A DNA stretch of 64,000 bases from Antedon mediterranea (GCF_964355755.1 NC_092672.1:26966501-27030500); one strand, 5' to 3'. Shown: positions 51,976 through 63,931, counted from the stretch's first letter. Notes: a model not told the origin generated them from the letters alone. Program-made: numbers and translations.

Positions 51976-53075
51976 TACAGTGGAACCCCTATTACGCGGG
52001 CACCTTCTGGACCCAACTAGTGTCCACTAAAACATGTATTGTATATGTATGTATGTATACGGAAGTGTCCCTTACTAGGGTGTCCCAAACGAGGGGATCT
52101 ACTGCATGTCAGAATGTGAAAACCTAATATAATGTAAGATGTTTATTGTATTATATAATACTAATAATAATAATAATTATCATAAACCCACCTGGAATTG
52201 TCTTCTTTATGATATATGCAAATTTATTGTAAATATGTAGGTATTATGTGGTATTTAAGAAGTATATAAATCAACATTTTTGGTAATTATGCGTTTTCAC
52301 AATACAGTGGCACTCATATTAAGGGGAACCTTTGGGACCTAACAAAGTGCCTTTGACCGTAGTGTTATAGTTATAAGGGCACTCGTTCGTTTCCTTATAA
52401 CGTGCCCCCTTCATAGGGGTGTCCGTCTCAATAGGGGTGTACAGATTGCAGGTTACCTTAATTAATTGAAGGTATTTTTATTAATTTAACTCTGTAACAT
52501 ATGTATTTTATTAGATCTAAAAATTAATATATACTAATATAGATACAGGAAACTATAGTTTTATTAATTAGTGATAAACACTGTTTTGTTTACGATTGTG
52601 ACATTCAAGATAAATAACTACACACAGTGAAACTCCTATTAAAGGACAATCGTTTTACAGAATGTCCCTTTAATCCTGAGTGTTCATTAAATTATTTAAG
52701 TTTAACTCTGTTCCTTTAATATTATTATATCTTAAATATGACTGTTTTTATAATTATAAATGCCCTGTCAATGTGAATATAACCAAGTGTACCTCTTTAT
52801 TGTGAGTACATGTTCATTTAATACGGTACCTTTAATATTTAGTGTTTCCTTAATATGAATATCTCATGTGCGTTTATTTAATATCGAGTGTCTCTTTAAT
52901 AACATACGTCCCTTTGATATTAGTATTCCTTTATTAAAACTGTCCATGTTGATATTAGTGTGCCTTAATTAAGAATTACCTATTTAATATGATTACCACC
53001 ATTATGTTTGAATGCTCGGTTAATAGTCTATACTGTAAGAGTGTCCCTTTAATAGGGGTTTCCAATTTGTCTTTA
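51976..53075. repeat. Cluster of 'agtggaacccctatta / gtgtccctttaatagggg' repeats
   Basis: At least a dozen degenerate pieces of one theme in both orientations, for example GTGGAACCCCTATTACG (51979), GGGGTGTCC (52416 onward) and GTCCCTTTAATAGGGGTTTCC (53043). Single relatives lie at 2805-2890, 36805-36840 and 46405-46440. Confidence 0.55.
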
Positions 53076-53417
53076 TGTCACTAATAAATATTAAGGGTTC
53101 TTCTGATAGCCAGACATTTGGTGGAATAGGTTTCCAAATTTAGGCTTTTATTATTTGTTTTATTAATTGTAATTAGATAATTAAACTGTACATGTATAAA
53201 TAACGTTTTGCTAGGCCTTCTTATTATGCAATACTATTAGTTACTAAACGTTCGTATTGTTGTGTTCAAATCGTACAACAAAAATGATTGTTTATGGTGT
53301 TGAGTTCACGTGTAGCTCAGTATAATTTACTGAATACTGAATACTGAAATGCTTTATCTGTCCATCATCATCATAAAATAACAACAGAAATTCTTCTTCA
53401 AGATTGACAATTATTAG

Positions 53418-53418
<1 letters not shown>

Positions 53419-53465
<47 letters not shown>
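53419..53465. repeat. (AAT)n microsatellite
   Basis: About 15 uninterrupted AAT/ATA steps. Confidence 0.95.
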
Positions 53466-54194
53466 TTAGGCCTAATATACTATAACATTCCATACCATTC
53501 TTTGTAAAATGTAACATAATGTACTGGTTATGTGGGTGTGACTATTCAACAAAAGCACTATGTAATTGAAAGTGATTTATATCAATAAAATTATGTATAT
53601 ACTATATGTATGGAGGATTATAAAAATAATTTTGAGGTAAATCTAAATTTCGTGTCTCGAAATGTTCTTGTACCTATTATGAAGACTTCGTTAGGAGGAT
53701 TTACCTTAAAATGTAATTATCTTTATATTTTGACTAAAATCCGAAACTTTCCTAGGTGGTGGATTGATTCCTCCATGCTCTATATGTATGTTTTCATGTA
53801 TTTTTTTTTTATATTAGATTTTTTTTTAAAGTGTATATTTAAAAAAAATGCTGCTGTGAAAAAAAACAGCTCAAATTTGAAACAAATGAAAACCTTGACA
53901 TTTTGTATTTATACATTTTGAATAAATGTAAAATATATTCGTATTAAAACTGATTTTTTTATATAATGTAATGTAATTTTGTTATAATGATAATGATGGT
54001 GAACATGATGTTAATAAAAAAACTGGTCATGTAGGCCTAGTAATAGAAATGGCCTATTGCAAGAGATTATGAAAATAAAATGCAAAGTAATATGAATTAC
54101 TCGTGATGCGTATAGTAGCCTAGCTTCAGTTGAGAAATCAATTACGAGTTTGCAAACACATCTGATAATCGTATAAATGTAACATTCTCCATTC

Positions 54195-54235
54195 TCACTC
54201 CTGAGGAGGATCAAAACATATTGATCGAAACGGCG
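54195..54235 (+). other. Degenerate hammerhead-like motif
   Basis: CTGAGGA (54201) then a perfect 6-bp stem GATCAA/TTGATC around AACATA, then GAAAC (54227). Core position 5 is G where CTGATGA is expected, so it is likely inactive. Compatible with a Penelope-like remnant. Confidence 0.4.
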
Positions 54236-55204
54236 AAAAACTCAACAGTTCATTTCAGAACTATACGTGGGTGTACCGCAAACTTTATATAAACATTCGA
54301 ATTTCGCCATGCAAACCTTCAAATAATGTAACATTAACTAAACAAACACTTTATGAAATCTTCTTCACGTTTTGATTCGTTTGTTATTTATCGCGTATTG
54401 AACAAATATACATTAATAAAATACACATGTTATGTTTCATATATCGTAATTGTTATGAGATAACATCTATTTTGTAAGTGGTGGGCGAATCATTGTAATC
54501 TTACAGGTGACGTCACAACGTTACCAGCCAATTCTCTTACCAGTCATAAAGTTACAGTAACGCATATAAGATAAAGGTATACTAGTCAGCAGACAAGAAA
54601 CTGCAAGTGCTGTTTATTGTTGCGAGACATGATATACCACACAAGAATTGAGTCTTAGTCAACTATTAAAGCTATTATACTATGACAGTAGGCCTAATTG
54701 GTGCGAGTCATTACGTTCTTGTGGGTGACAACTAAATTAAATCCAACATGTAGGCCCCTTCTATGCAGTATAACGTTAGCTTAGACTACATTATGATCTT
54801 GTTGAATGTTACATGAACTGCAGTATAAAAGTAGTTCTAATCTTATAATTATTTTAAAGTGTAATCTATTGGCCTACTGTGTGAACTTAGTTAAAGACAT
54901 GATATGCGAGTTCCTACGCACAAAAATATGAGGGACAATTATTGTCCTCTTAAAGGCCAACTTTTACACAGACAAGCGGTAACACGGTAAGTCAAAAACC
55001 GCGTAGCTTGTTCCACGTAGAATCTGTATCTAAAACAATGGGGGCGGAAACCGCCCGTCCACTCCACGTTGTGTGTAAATGGTCATAAGAAATAACATAG
55101 ATCTATATGTTTATTACCGCTACCGCCCGTCTGTGTAAATTGGCATTATTGCGTAAAATACAAACACAATTAAAGTCCTCTTACAAATCAACTCAACTGC
55201 TAAT

Positions 55205-55295
55205 TTTTACAGGTCACTATGTCGGTCGGTTGGTCGGTTGGTTGGTCGGTCGGTCGGTAAACACTAACTAAATTTTTAGCACGGGACTGTTAAAA
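55205..55295. repeat. GTCGG dispersed repeat copy
   Basis: CACTATGTCGGTCGGTTGG.. to GTAAACACTAACT and TTTTAGCACGGGAC; same family and orientation as 2940-3210. Confidence 0.65.
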
Positions 55296-56234
55296 AAAAT
55301 AATAAGGGATACGTTGTTCGTTTAGATCAGAGTTCCAACTCTACACACAGTCTCAATATTACATTACATACTTACACTCTCTCAATTATGATAACGACAT
55401 TAACGACTGTATCACAACTTATTTAGTTACATTGAAGTGAATTGCCTGTTATTCAAAACGCATTGCTTTAATGCGTACTGTTATGGAGTAAATGTAATGA
55501 AGTTAATTTGAACTGATTTAATAACGTAAGCTATAGAAGCTACATAGTTACAATAGCGCAAGAATGATATTTGTTACGAATAGCTTTCCCTCATTTTATG
55601 AATGGCTTAATTAAAACCATTGTCTACGATGTACTTCCAAAATCTTTCATCAGTGTTTGTGCAAATTAATATGTGTTATTGTGAAAGATTTTCTGGTTGA
55701 TTTGTTTGTGTTTGCTGTATATTACTGTTTATGAATATTTGAAATAAAAAAATTTGAATGAATGACAAGATTGTCTGTAAAATGAAACTAATTGACAAAA
55801 ACATTTTGTCTATTGTTATATCCATATAATGTGTAAGGCATTGTTCGTAATATTATTTGTAAACACATAGGAAATTCCTATATCACATCACTCTCGCTAA
55901 AGTTGTTTCATCAGTTAAACAAACGAATCTGGAATCGTCATGTTTCGATATATTTGTTTTAACTAACATATTACTGAAAACCCTAATGGCGTTTGATGGA
56001 TTACCTATATAATGTTATTCCTCAAACTAATCCTTTCCTCGCTCCCCATAAGACACTGAAAAAGTTAGGACGTTAATGAATTACAAATAGATTATAGGCC
56101 TAATTGGTATCATTGCTGGAAGACAACTGGGACATTTTGTTGCAAGAAGGATTTTTTATAAAGTAAATATGTCGAATTTAGAGTAGGCATGTGCGTTTTT
56201 CAGTCAGGATTTATTTTAACTCTGTGAATATTGA

Positions 56235-56296
56235 CCAATAGTGATAGAAATTATGAGTTTATGGGAGTGTCATTTCATGGTATAAAGGTATAAAAA
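56235..56296 (+). promoter_or_regulatory. Gene C promoter: CCAAT and twin TATA boxes
   Basis: CCAAT at 56235-56239, a TATGGGAGT word at 56260-56268, and overlapping TATAAAG (56281-56287) and TATAAAAA (56289-56296), 92-107 bases before the ATG. The same three elements in the same order precede gene D, which supports function. Confidence 0.65.
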
Positions 56297-56387
56297 TGTG
56301 ATACACAGACGACAAATACCATTCACTTTTGACAAATTACGGTAGGCCTACTGCTTTGATAAACCAGTCATTTCAACGGAAATCAAG

Positions 56388-56445
56388 ATGTTAAGATCAA
56401 CTGTTCTAGTATTTATCATCTACGCATTGGTGCTTGGTGATAAAG
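56388..56445 (+). CDS. Gene C exon 1: signal peptide
   Basis: 19 codons plus one base before gtagtg. Closely matched by gene D exon 1 (RSTVLVF is identical). Confidence 0.85.
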
Positions 56446-58028
56446 GTAGTGTATTTACTTTTTTAATTTGAGATCTTTGAATACAGACCCATGCTATTGA
56501 TAGATAGTAATACATTTTATTATGTTATGTGTCACTTACAATATATTATATAGATTGGATTTCTATCATTTTTGTTTTGATGTGGTGTTATTTTGTATTT
56601 AGTGACAATGCACAAATAAACAACATATTTATTTATTGCTTTTTTTGTTTACCTGCAGTTGCATCCAGCTGTACGAATCCGTTAAGAGTTGGTCTCGAAG
56701 CCAATAGCGGAAAAATTTCAGACAGCTCATTTACATGCAGTTCCAACGAGGGTGGCTATGGACCTTCAAGAGGCCGATTGAATACGATGGCCGATAGCTT
56801 TGGGAGGGGAGGGTGGATGCCCAAAGGGGGTGACTCCAACTCTTGGCTTAAGGTCGATTTGGGACAGACTTATGGTATCGTTGGGATAATTACCCAAGGA
56901 CGAGAGGATGCAGAGCAGTGGGTTACGGAGTATACAGTTTCATACGGAAAGAAAGACGGCAAATATTTCGACGTCGAAGATTCTACTGGCTCTCAGGTAG
57001 GTATACTGCCTCTAAAAATAAAAAAAAAAGAAAGCAGAAATAACGATCAGACTTTTGGATAAATAGGCCGAATTTCTAAATTCTCTTTTGTTTATTTAAA
57101 TAGATATTGTTTGTTGGGAACAAAGATAATAACTCTGAGGTTATCAAGAAATTTGACAGGAAAACAGCCCGTTACGTGCGAATTCATCCAACGGACTTTC
57201 ATAACGTTCCTTGCCTCAGGTTTGAACTTCTTTACTGTGACAATTGGTAAGTTTTTACATCTACACAATGCTATATAACATTGTCCTGTTGTACATCTGG
57301 GTTAGAACATTGTTAGGTGATGTTATTTATTATTCATTGTCCTTCAAAGCATATATTACGATGAATACAATCAAACTTATAATAGACCATTTTCAAGTTT
57401 TAATCAAGTTATTCATCTTTTTCTTAAAAAAGAGAACAAAACAATGATTTACTTTATAAAAAATACAAAATAAACGGTTAAATTTAACCAAACCCCATTG
57501 ACTTCCAGGCATTAGGCTTCCGGTAGCCTATTTTGTAATAATAACAAAATTTAAAAACATGTTTCCCAATCCTATTTTTTTTTTTCGAAAAATGTAAATA
57601 CATTTTTTCCAATCATACTTTGTTGTAGTAGCAAAAAACTAAAATTATGTGACATTAAAATTGCGTATTCAACACAACATTTTTACTCGGTGGTCTTCAT
57701 GACTAAAATACAATAGAACATTCATTTAGGACCTATTAACAATTACAATATGCAATAGTACAAGGTTCTACTGTCTTTATTTATTTAACAACATCTTTTA
57801 CAGAATTAAACAATCAGGTAAATGAAAACCGGTTTGGTCTTTGTCAACATCATCTCTTTATTATTTCAAGATTTAAGATTCTTCATTCAAACAGTTATTC
57901 CGACAGTCAACAGGGAAAAGATTAGTCAATTATATAAAAATCACTTTTGTGTAACTATGATTTGACAAATAAAAAAAGAGATATTGTGAAATGTAATTTA
58001 ATTCTTAATAATTTTCATATTTTTCAGA
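56388..58028 (+). CDS. Gene C: secreted single discoidin (F5/8 type C) domain protein
   Basis: Four coding exons (56388-56445, 56659-56996, 57104-57246, 58028) give 179 residues. Exon 1 is a leader (MLRSTVLVFIIYALVLG) ending phase 1. Exon 2 starts SSCTNPLRVGLEANSGKISD and contains the discoidin marks WMPKGGDSNSWLKVDLG, YGIVGIITQGRED and WVTEYTVSYG. Exon 3 has the second half, ARYVRIHP and CLRFELLYC, so both domain-ending Cys are present. The third donor cuts after TG and the next acceptor (tttttcag) supplies A, completing TGA: the stop codon is split by an intron. Discoidin domains bind lipids or carbohydrates; small secreted ones in invertebrates are often lectin-like. No membrane segment follows, so this is the whole protein. 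Confidence 0.87.
56659..56996 (+). CDS. Gene C exon 2: first two-thirds of the discoidin domain
   Basis: Acceptor ctgcag, donor gtaggt, phase 1 in and 0 out. The ORF reads on into the intron, but the discoidin alignment requires the splice after TGSQ. Confidence 0.92.
57104..57246 (+). CDS. Gene C exon 3: end of the discoidin domain
   Basis: Acceptor aatag, donor gtaagt. ILFVGNKDNNSEVIKKF then ARYVRIHPTDFHN and the closing CLRFELLYCDN. Ends two bases into a codon. Confidence 0.9.
58028..58028 (+). CDS. Gene C exon 4: last base of the stop codon
   Basis: The acceptor tttttcag at 58020-58027 is followed by ATAAATG. Its first A joins the TG left by exon 3 to give TGA. The rest of the exon is 3' UTR, with AATAAA at 58038-58043, very close. 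Confidence 0.65.
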
Positions 58029-58479
58029 TAAATGTCAAATAAAATGGTGAAGATACGATCCTGACTCGACAAGTCACTGCATCAGTCTTATAGATAGGCA
58101 TATATAGTATTAATTAGTAACTAAATCTTGATATTTATCAGTTAAATTTAGAAATTTTAAAACAATTATTTAATTAATTGATGGTACAATTAGTAAAATA
58201 AACAAAAATATAAATTAAAATCTACACTAATTATAGCTTACTTAAAAACTTAATGATGGCAATTAATTTATGTTCTAATATGTGATTTATTGATGTTTTA
58301 AAAAAATATTGTGTTTTTTCGCTGAAATGGAAATAAATTAAATGTATGACTATATGCACTTATAGAACTTGTTTTTTACTGTCTTTACAAATTCTCAAAC
58401 AACCAAATAAATAAACGATACAAATGAACACATTGTTTCAAAGGCAGCAGTCAAAAGAACAAGGCCATATATATGGCTG

Positions 58480-58575
58480 CAGTCGCGTACTCAAGTTAGT
58501 GGTTACCGACCGACCGACCGACCAACCGACCGACATAGTGAGCTGTAGAGTCGCGTTACACGACTAAAAATGAAG
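58480..58575. repeat. GACC dispersed repeat copy (inverted)
   Basis: GTCGCGTAC..TTAGTGGTTACC(GACC)n..GACATAGTGAGCTGTAGAGTCGCGT..ACGACTAAAAA. Complete with both GTCGCG ends. Confidence 0.65.
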
Positions 58576-60172
58576 AGAAGAAAACTTAATCACTATAATA
58601 TAAGTGGTCTACTTACAAGCAAAACGACACGATGAATAAATTACATTAAACCTTTACAATATTATAATGTATGAGCTAATGAATGAATGGAATATAATTA
58701 ATATAATAATGCCATTAAATTCAACTAGGTAGAACCTAACTAAATATAGCAAGTCATATAAAAACGAGTCTTATGTGCATTAAGTACTTTTTAATTGGTG
58801 ATGAATGAATGAATGGAGAGAAATGCAAGTTATTTGCTAGTGTTATGTTTAACTTCTCTTTACGTACTAAAGTAGACTTTTAGACTGAACTGCTTTTGTA
58901 GAAGTGACCAGATTAACAGACATTCTATGCTTCTATATATAAATTTACGTAAAGGCAAAATTCGGTAAATCGCGCCTTACTTTTAGAATTTTTACTCGAT
59001 GGTATATAAAGTTGGTTCGTACTTTCGGTACTGATTTTAACCACCTGATGTAACCCTGTTTACTAATTAAATTAAGATAGATAATTAGTTATTGACGATT
59101 AAAACGAATTTAGGTTCAACGATTTTCCTCAAATAGGGGTGTTTTCCGATCGTGGTATACACTGTCTAATGGATGTCCATCTTGAAAAATACCCGCCTAA
59201 AAAATGCGAGGAAGCTTCGCATTTTCCTATCTCCTCCTACGATAATTGTTTTTAATAACTGAAAACCGGTTGAACAGCTAGAGTACAGCATCATAATGTT
59301 GAAGACATGCCGATTTTCTTTTAAAAATACTATTTTGATAGATTTAATATACGATTATACAAATGTATTGATTTGCGATGAATGGAACATCCCAATCTCT
59401 CAGTCTGCCAGAGTTTGGTTTAACACAAGTAGGTAAATTTATGAGCCCTTGGTTTAACACATACGGTAGGTAAATATATGGGCCCTTTGAGAATAAACTT
59501 GCAATACTTTGACAATACTGTAAATACCTATTAACTATTTGAATCGAGGATTTCTTACTGTGAAGTTCGTACTGTTAGATGTACTAATATACAAATATAT
59601 ACAAATAAACGTCATTACAGAGATTGTGGATAGGCTCTACTGTTAGATATACAAATAAACTTTATACTAACAGTTCCTTCTCAACGTTTGTATTAATTAA
59701 TAATTACTAATAATATAAACGTCGTAGTGGTGTATCGTGACATGTACTTTAATATTTCAATCGATTATGACAGTGACAGTTTTAACAAAGTATTAAATCG
59801 CAAATGTTTTACTGTATTTAGAGGTATATTATTTATAGGCCTATAAAACATGAAAAAAATATTTCGTTACTGAGTGGATAAAGAATATATTTAAAAATGG
59901 TTCTTCTTTGTACCTATCCGCTTTCCCATCCCTCAACCCTAATGTTACATACAAAACACAAATTCAAAAATTTGGACTCATTTTGTGGTAAGTTTCTCCT
60001 TCGGAAGTAATTCCCAGGGTTCTAATTTTAGTTGACTACATAAATCATCGTGTCTATTTATTCGTTTCTGTAAACGAAAATGTATTATAGTCCTGCGGTA
60101 CGTAAATTTGAAATCGCCAGTTTTGTTACGCTGAAATTACTGTGTATTCAAGAACCATCTGTGGGCACGACC

Positions 60173-60209
60173 TAGATGGTACGCGAGCGAAGCGAGCGTA
60201 CCATCTAGT
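60173..60209. repeat. CG-rich hairpin
   Basis: CTAGATGGTACGC and GCGTACCATCTAG are perfect inverted arms around GAGCGAAGCGA. Confidence 0.85.
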
Positions 60210-60478
60210 CTTGATAAATCAGTAACGTGTTTCTGAATACGAAGCCTCAATGCCCTCTTGCACTAATAATCTACACGTTAAATTAGAGCACATGTTTGTC
60301 TGTCTTTCTTTACGAAAAAGAGACAGCAGATTAGATAAAAGCTTAATTCAAAAACACGTTAACGGACTTTTAATAAACTAATTTAAACTAACATTATGAT
60401 ATCAAATAAATCCCAGTGGATTTGATTTTTGCAAGATTAAGAATCAATTATTAGTTTATCACTATTTAGGGCCCCAAT

Positions 60479-61516
60479 TCATTTATTTATTTATTTATTT
60501 GGAATTACATCTTTAGATCGGTGGCACACTTAGCACAAAGGTGCATCCTTTACAATAACAATATAAAATATAACAATTAACAGAAAAGTAAAAAGGCGAA
60601 AGCAACTATCAACCCCTATCCTACCCCCCCCCCCCCCCTCCCAATACATACAGTAGATCATTACTTTACACAAATGAATACAAAACAAAATATAGTAAAA
60701 GTGTATTAAATAAAATCACCTGACTAAACACAGGTTATTACGTAAACCCACCAACCCCCCTCACCCACCCCTTTTCAATTTACTTAATGTAGCAATGTAG
60801 ATAACATAGTTATTGAGTCATGGAATTCAGTGAATCGTTTCGAAATTTCCATGCTTGTTTTAGGTATCTTTTACAAAAACTATCCAAAATATTTTCACAC
60901 TCTTCATCAATTAAATTATTTGAGTATCCCAAAATATATTTAAGTTTGTCATTTTCATGAGAAGTATAACAAGTATCAAACATATCTTTGCTGCCATTTC
61001 TATACATATCCATATATAAATTAAATAATTCCTGATTACGTATATTATTTAAAGCTGGACAATGAAATGATGGATGTCTTCGTTCAAATTTGTACCGCAT
61101 AATTTACGTTTTTTATTATTATCAATATTCCAATTTGCAGTTCTATCATTCAAAGGTAGAGTATTTGAACGAGCTTTAAATTTTAATGCAGCACCTTCAA
61201 AATTAGTTTTATCAAAAGTAGTTTTCAAGTCCATGTTTTGATTTTAATGTTTCATAGATGTGGAGACTTGATTTATTTTGTAATTGAATTCTCCATTCAT
61301 CTATCATTATAAGAGTTAAATTTTCTTAAGATTTCAGAAATTGGAAAGTAGACTTCTTTATAATTTGAGAGAGTGGTGAAAATATTTTTGGAATCACAAT
61401 TACACTTCAAGAGAATATCGTTTATACAAGATAGAAACTTATACGGTACGGTACCTTAAGTCTTTAAATTCACAATTAAGTTGTAGCATTCCAATAAACA
61501 TAATTTTTGGTCATCG
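60479..61516 (-). mobile_element. LINE retrotransposon 3' remnant
   Basis: On the minus strand, frame-broken pieces resemble the C-terminal end of a LINE reverse-transcriptase ORF: RKLCGTNLNEDIHHFIVQ continuing, after a frameshift, as CPALNNIRNQELFNLYMDM. C..C....H....C is the usual zinc-knuckle-like end. Its 3' UTR ends GTGCCACCGATCTAAAGATG..AATTCC and then (AAAT)n at 60500-60480, a typical LINE microsatellite tail. Stops and a frameshift make it dead; the 5' part is absent. Confidence 0.7.
60624..60638. repeat. Poly(C) tract
   Basis: Fifteen consecutive C within the LINE 3' UTR. Confidence 0.95.
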
Positions 61517-61779
61517 ATAGTTTTCCATATTTATTTTTTTTATTTATTTTTTTTTTATTTTATTTTATTTTATTCAATCGAAACCAACAGCGATAATTAC
61601 CGCCACTAACATGTTTGATACAAACAAAGCCAGGACTGTTTAAAGCACCTTGATTGGTCCTAACATTTACAATTCTATGGAAGTATTTCATACGAAGAGT
61701 TTAAGTTGCTTAACTTCGGCGATCTGACGAGAACCGGCGTTTCAACGCAGTATGGCCGTATATATAATATTTTAAATCT

Positions 61780-61933
61780 GAGAAACCAGTATCGAATAAT
61801 AATATATTCGTGCGAATCGAATTTAATTATGATTGGTTCCGCATTTGTCCACGTCACAAAAAACAGATGAAAATGTTAATACACATGCGCAATAGTGAAC
61901 ACTTTCGATTCGCCTAGTGGAAAACCGGCTTTA
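61780..61933. mobile_element. Truncated copy of the 4570-4953 MITE family
   Basis: Ends with CGATTCGCCTAGTGGAAAA..GGCTTTA, the right-end repeat of the MITE in gene A, preceded by matching 'tgattggtt' and 'acatgcgcaatag' words. The matching left end is not seen. Confidence 0.55.
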
Positions 61934-62819
61934 TTTTACTTTTTTACTAATTATTATTTGTGTTACTGTCTTCCTATTTACCAGTAAACGGATTAGTCTA
62001 GTAGGAAATGGGGGTTCCCATGCACCCCTGAGGTATATTTTTTTAATGTGATTTTTTATAATCCCAAGTATGTCTAGTAACCAGATCAGGCTGTTAACAT
62101 TTTCAAATCGTGTCCCATGGGGTTGTTTTTTGACCCGTTTAGTCGGCCATGTTGGTATTAACAAATTTACATTTTTTCGCATTTCTCAGGAAAAGGAGGT
62201 CGTTCGAGAACTGCTAATGCTCTAAAATGTGGACAAAATTGTGTAAAAATGTACTATACTACTGTACTATATTATTAGTGCATACATTTCGAAAGCAATG
62301 ATACTTTCAGCACTCCACCCTTCTATTTCAAAATCCTTTTTTCACCACTGTATCTCTCTAAGCCTATAAAAGCTACGGTTTATTAATTAAACAAACACGT
62401 TTTGAAATCATCATCACGTTTTTATTCGGCATTTTTTACTGCAAACTAATTGTTTACTTTATTACGTTATTTCTAATCGATAAATAAACTAATAACTAGG
62501 CTTAATTGAAAGTGAGAGATAATCCTCTTCTCGCTCTCTGAAAGATAATGGATACACTAGGATATTAATAAAAGACAAATAGATTATGTTTGTTTTATTT
62601 TAGGAGGGATTTGAAAATAAGCAAGTGGAATTATTATTATTCATCACCTTTAAAACTTGGTTTACATTAGGACGCAATGAGTAAAGCACAATGCAAGTAC
62701 CTCGACCAATCACGACGCGATAGATCATCATCAAATGCCTCGTGATTGGTAAAATTACAAACGTTCCGCTTTACGTCTGAGTAGAAACCAAGCATTAACA
62801 ACCTGTATGTGGATAATTA

Positions 62820-62879
62820 CCAATCACGATGCGGTATTATGGGAGTTTCATTTTAAGATTAGAGAAGAAGACTATAAAG
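62820..62879 (+). promoter_or_regulatory. Gene D promoter: CCAAT and TATA
   Basis: CCAAT at 62820-62824, TATGGGAGTTTCATTT from 62838, and TATAAAG at 62873-62879, about 70 bases before the ATG. The order matches gene C upstream. Confidence 0.6.
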
Positions 62880-62944
62880 GTTAGAAACACACATTGTGTG
62901 CCATTCTCTTTAACATCCTTTGATAAATCAGTCATTCAACGAAG

Positions 62945-63005
62945 ATGTTTAGATCAACTGTCCTAGTATTTATGCTATATTTATGTAGTATGTTCTCTGC
63001 TCAAG
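62945..63005 (+). CDS. Gene D exon 1: signal peptide of a gene C paralogue (partial)
   Basis: ATG at 62945 opens MFRSTVLVFMLYLCSMFSAQ, then one base and gtaaac, the same phase 1 end as gene C exon 1. The rest of the gene lies beyond 64000. Its membership of the discoidin family is inferred from the matching leader and promoter, not from a domain. Confidence 0.7.
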
Positions 63006-63203
63006 GTAAACTATTTGTATCCAAGTTTTTTTAGTATTTTTAAGTTTAGGCAATTAAATTTTGATCTTAGTCATTCATACTCTTACTCATTCATGTACAT
63101 TCTTATATTATCATATTCATACAAATTGATGTATATAAAACCAAACAATATTCGTAGAATTAATTCGTTTCGCTCCATTTCATATATATATATATAATTA
63201 TAT

Positions 63204-63420
63204 ATATAAATAAATGATAAAGACGCCAGTAAATTACCAACTGAACATTTTATTGCACTACAGGCGTTTTCACGAGTATGAACTCAATCTTCAGGTGCTT
63301 GGCTCTGAATGATAGTCACAAGTGAATACCTGAAGATTGAGTTCATACTCATGAAACAGCCTGTAGTGCAATAAAATGTTCAGTTGGTAATTTACTAGCG
63401 TCTTTATCATTTATTTATAT
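63204..63420. repeat. 93-bp-arm inverted repeat with hammerhead-like cores
   Basis: Left arm 63204-63296 and right arm 63328-63420 are near-perfect complements around a 31-base loop. Each arm carries, in opposite directions, CTGAAGA, a TGAGT/ACTCA stem and GAAA(C), that is, a hammerhead-like core with one substitution. Head-to-head Penelope-type ends would give this layout. Confidence 0.75.
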
Positions 63421-63480
63421 TTGGCTCTACATTTTGTATCGAGTACTTTCGCTTTCATGATCTGCGTTGAATTTACCACG

Positions 63481-63516
<36 letters not shown>

Positions 63517-63576
63517 CATACTGTAAATTATAGAAACAGTGCTCATATTCGGAACATGATATATATATATATATAT

Positions 63577-63645
63577 AATGGTTCGGACATCTGCATATCA
63601 AGCAGGCGGTCCGAGTTCGAGTCTCGGTTGGGGCGACTTTTTCTC
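63577..63645 (+). repeat. tRNA-like SINE fragment
   Basis: GAGTTCGAGTCTCGG (63613-63627) is a good box B and T-arm. Box A is poor and the cloverleaf does not close. Preceded by (TA)n. Confidence 0.45.
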
Positions 63646-63744
63646 ATTCTCACAGATTTCCTCATCTTTATCGTTTCAAATTAATTAATTAAATTTAAGT
63701 ATATCACCGGGCGGTTTAGAATTAATGTTCTTTGCCTCTTGTGT

Positions 63745-63855
<111 letters not shown>

Positions 63856-63931
63856 TGGATCTCAATGGAGATACAAAAATAAAAAGCGAAAAGCTAAATC
63901 AAAACGATAAAGTAAACAGTCAGAAAAGTTA

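Larger units (their letters stand above)
51884..56387. other. Intergenic region between genes B and C, 4.5 kb
   Basis: Contains gene B's 3' UTR, a cluster of 'gtccctttaatagggg' repeats (51976-53075), an (AAT)n tract (53419-53465), a hammerhead-like motif (54195-54235), a CRE consensus TGACGTCA (54508-54515), and a GTCGG repeat (55215-55290). No gene seen. Confidence 0.7.
58044..62819. other. Intergenic region between genes C and D, 4.8 kb
   Basis: Holds the GACC repeat, a 13-bp-arm hairpin (60173-60209), a LINE 3' remnant (60479-61516), a truncated MITE, and from about 62380 sequence related to gene C's upstream DNA. No complete gene seen. Confidence 0.65.

Noticed and set aside
60810-61234. 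A host gene on the minus strand
   Set aside because: Broken frame, LINE-type C-terminal Cys/His motif and an (AAAT)n tail identify a dead retrotransposon.
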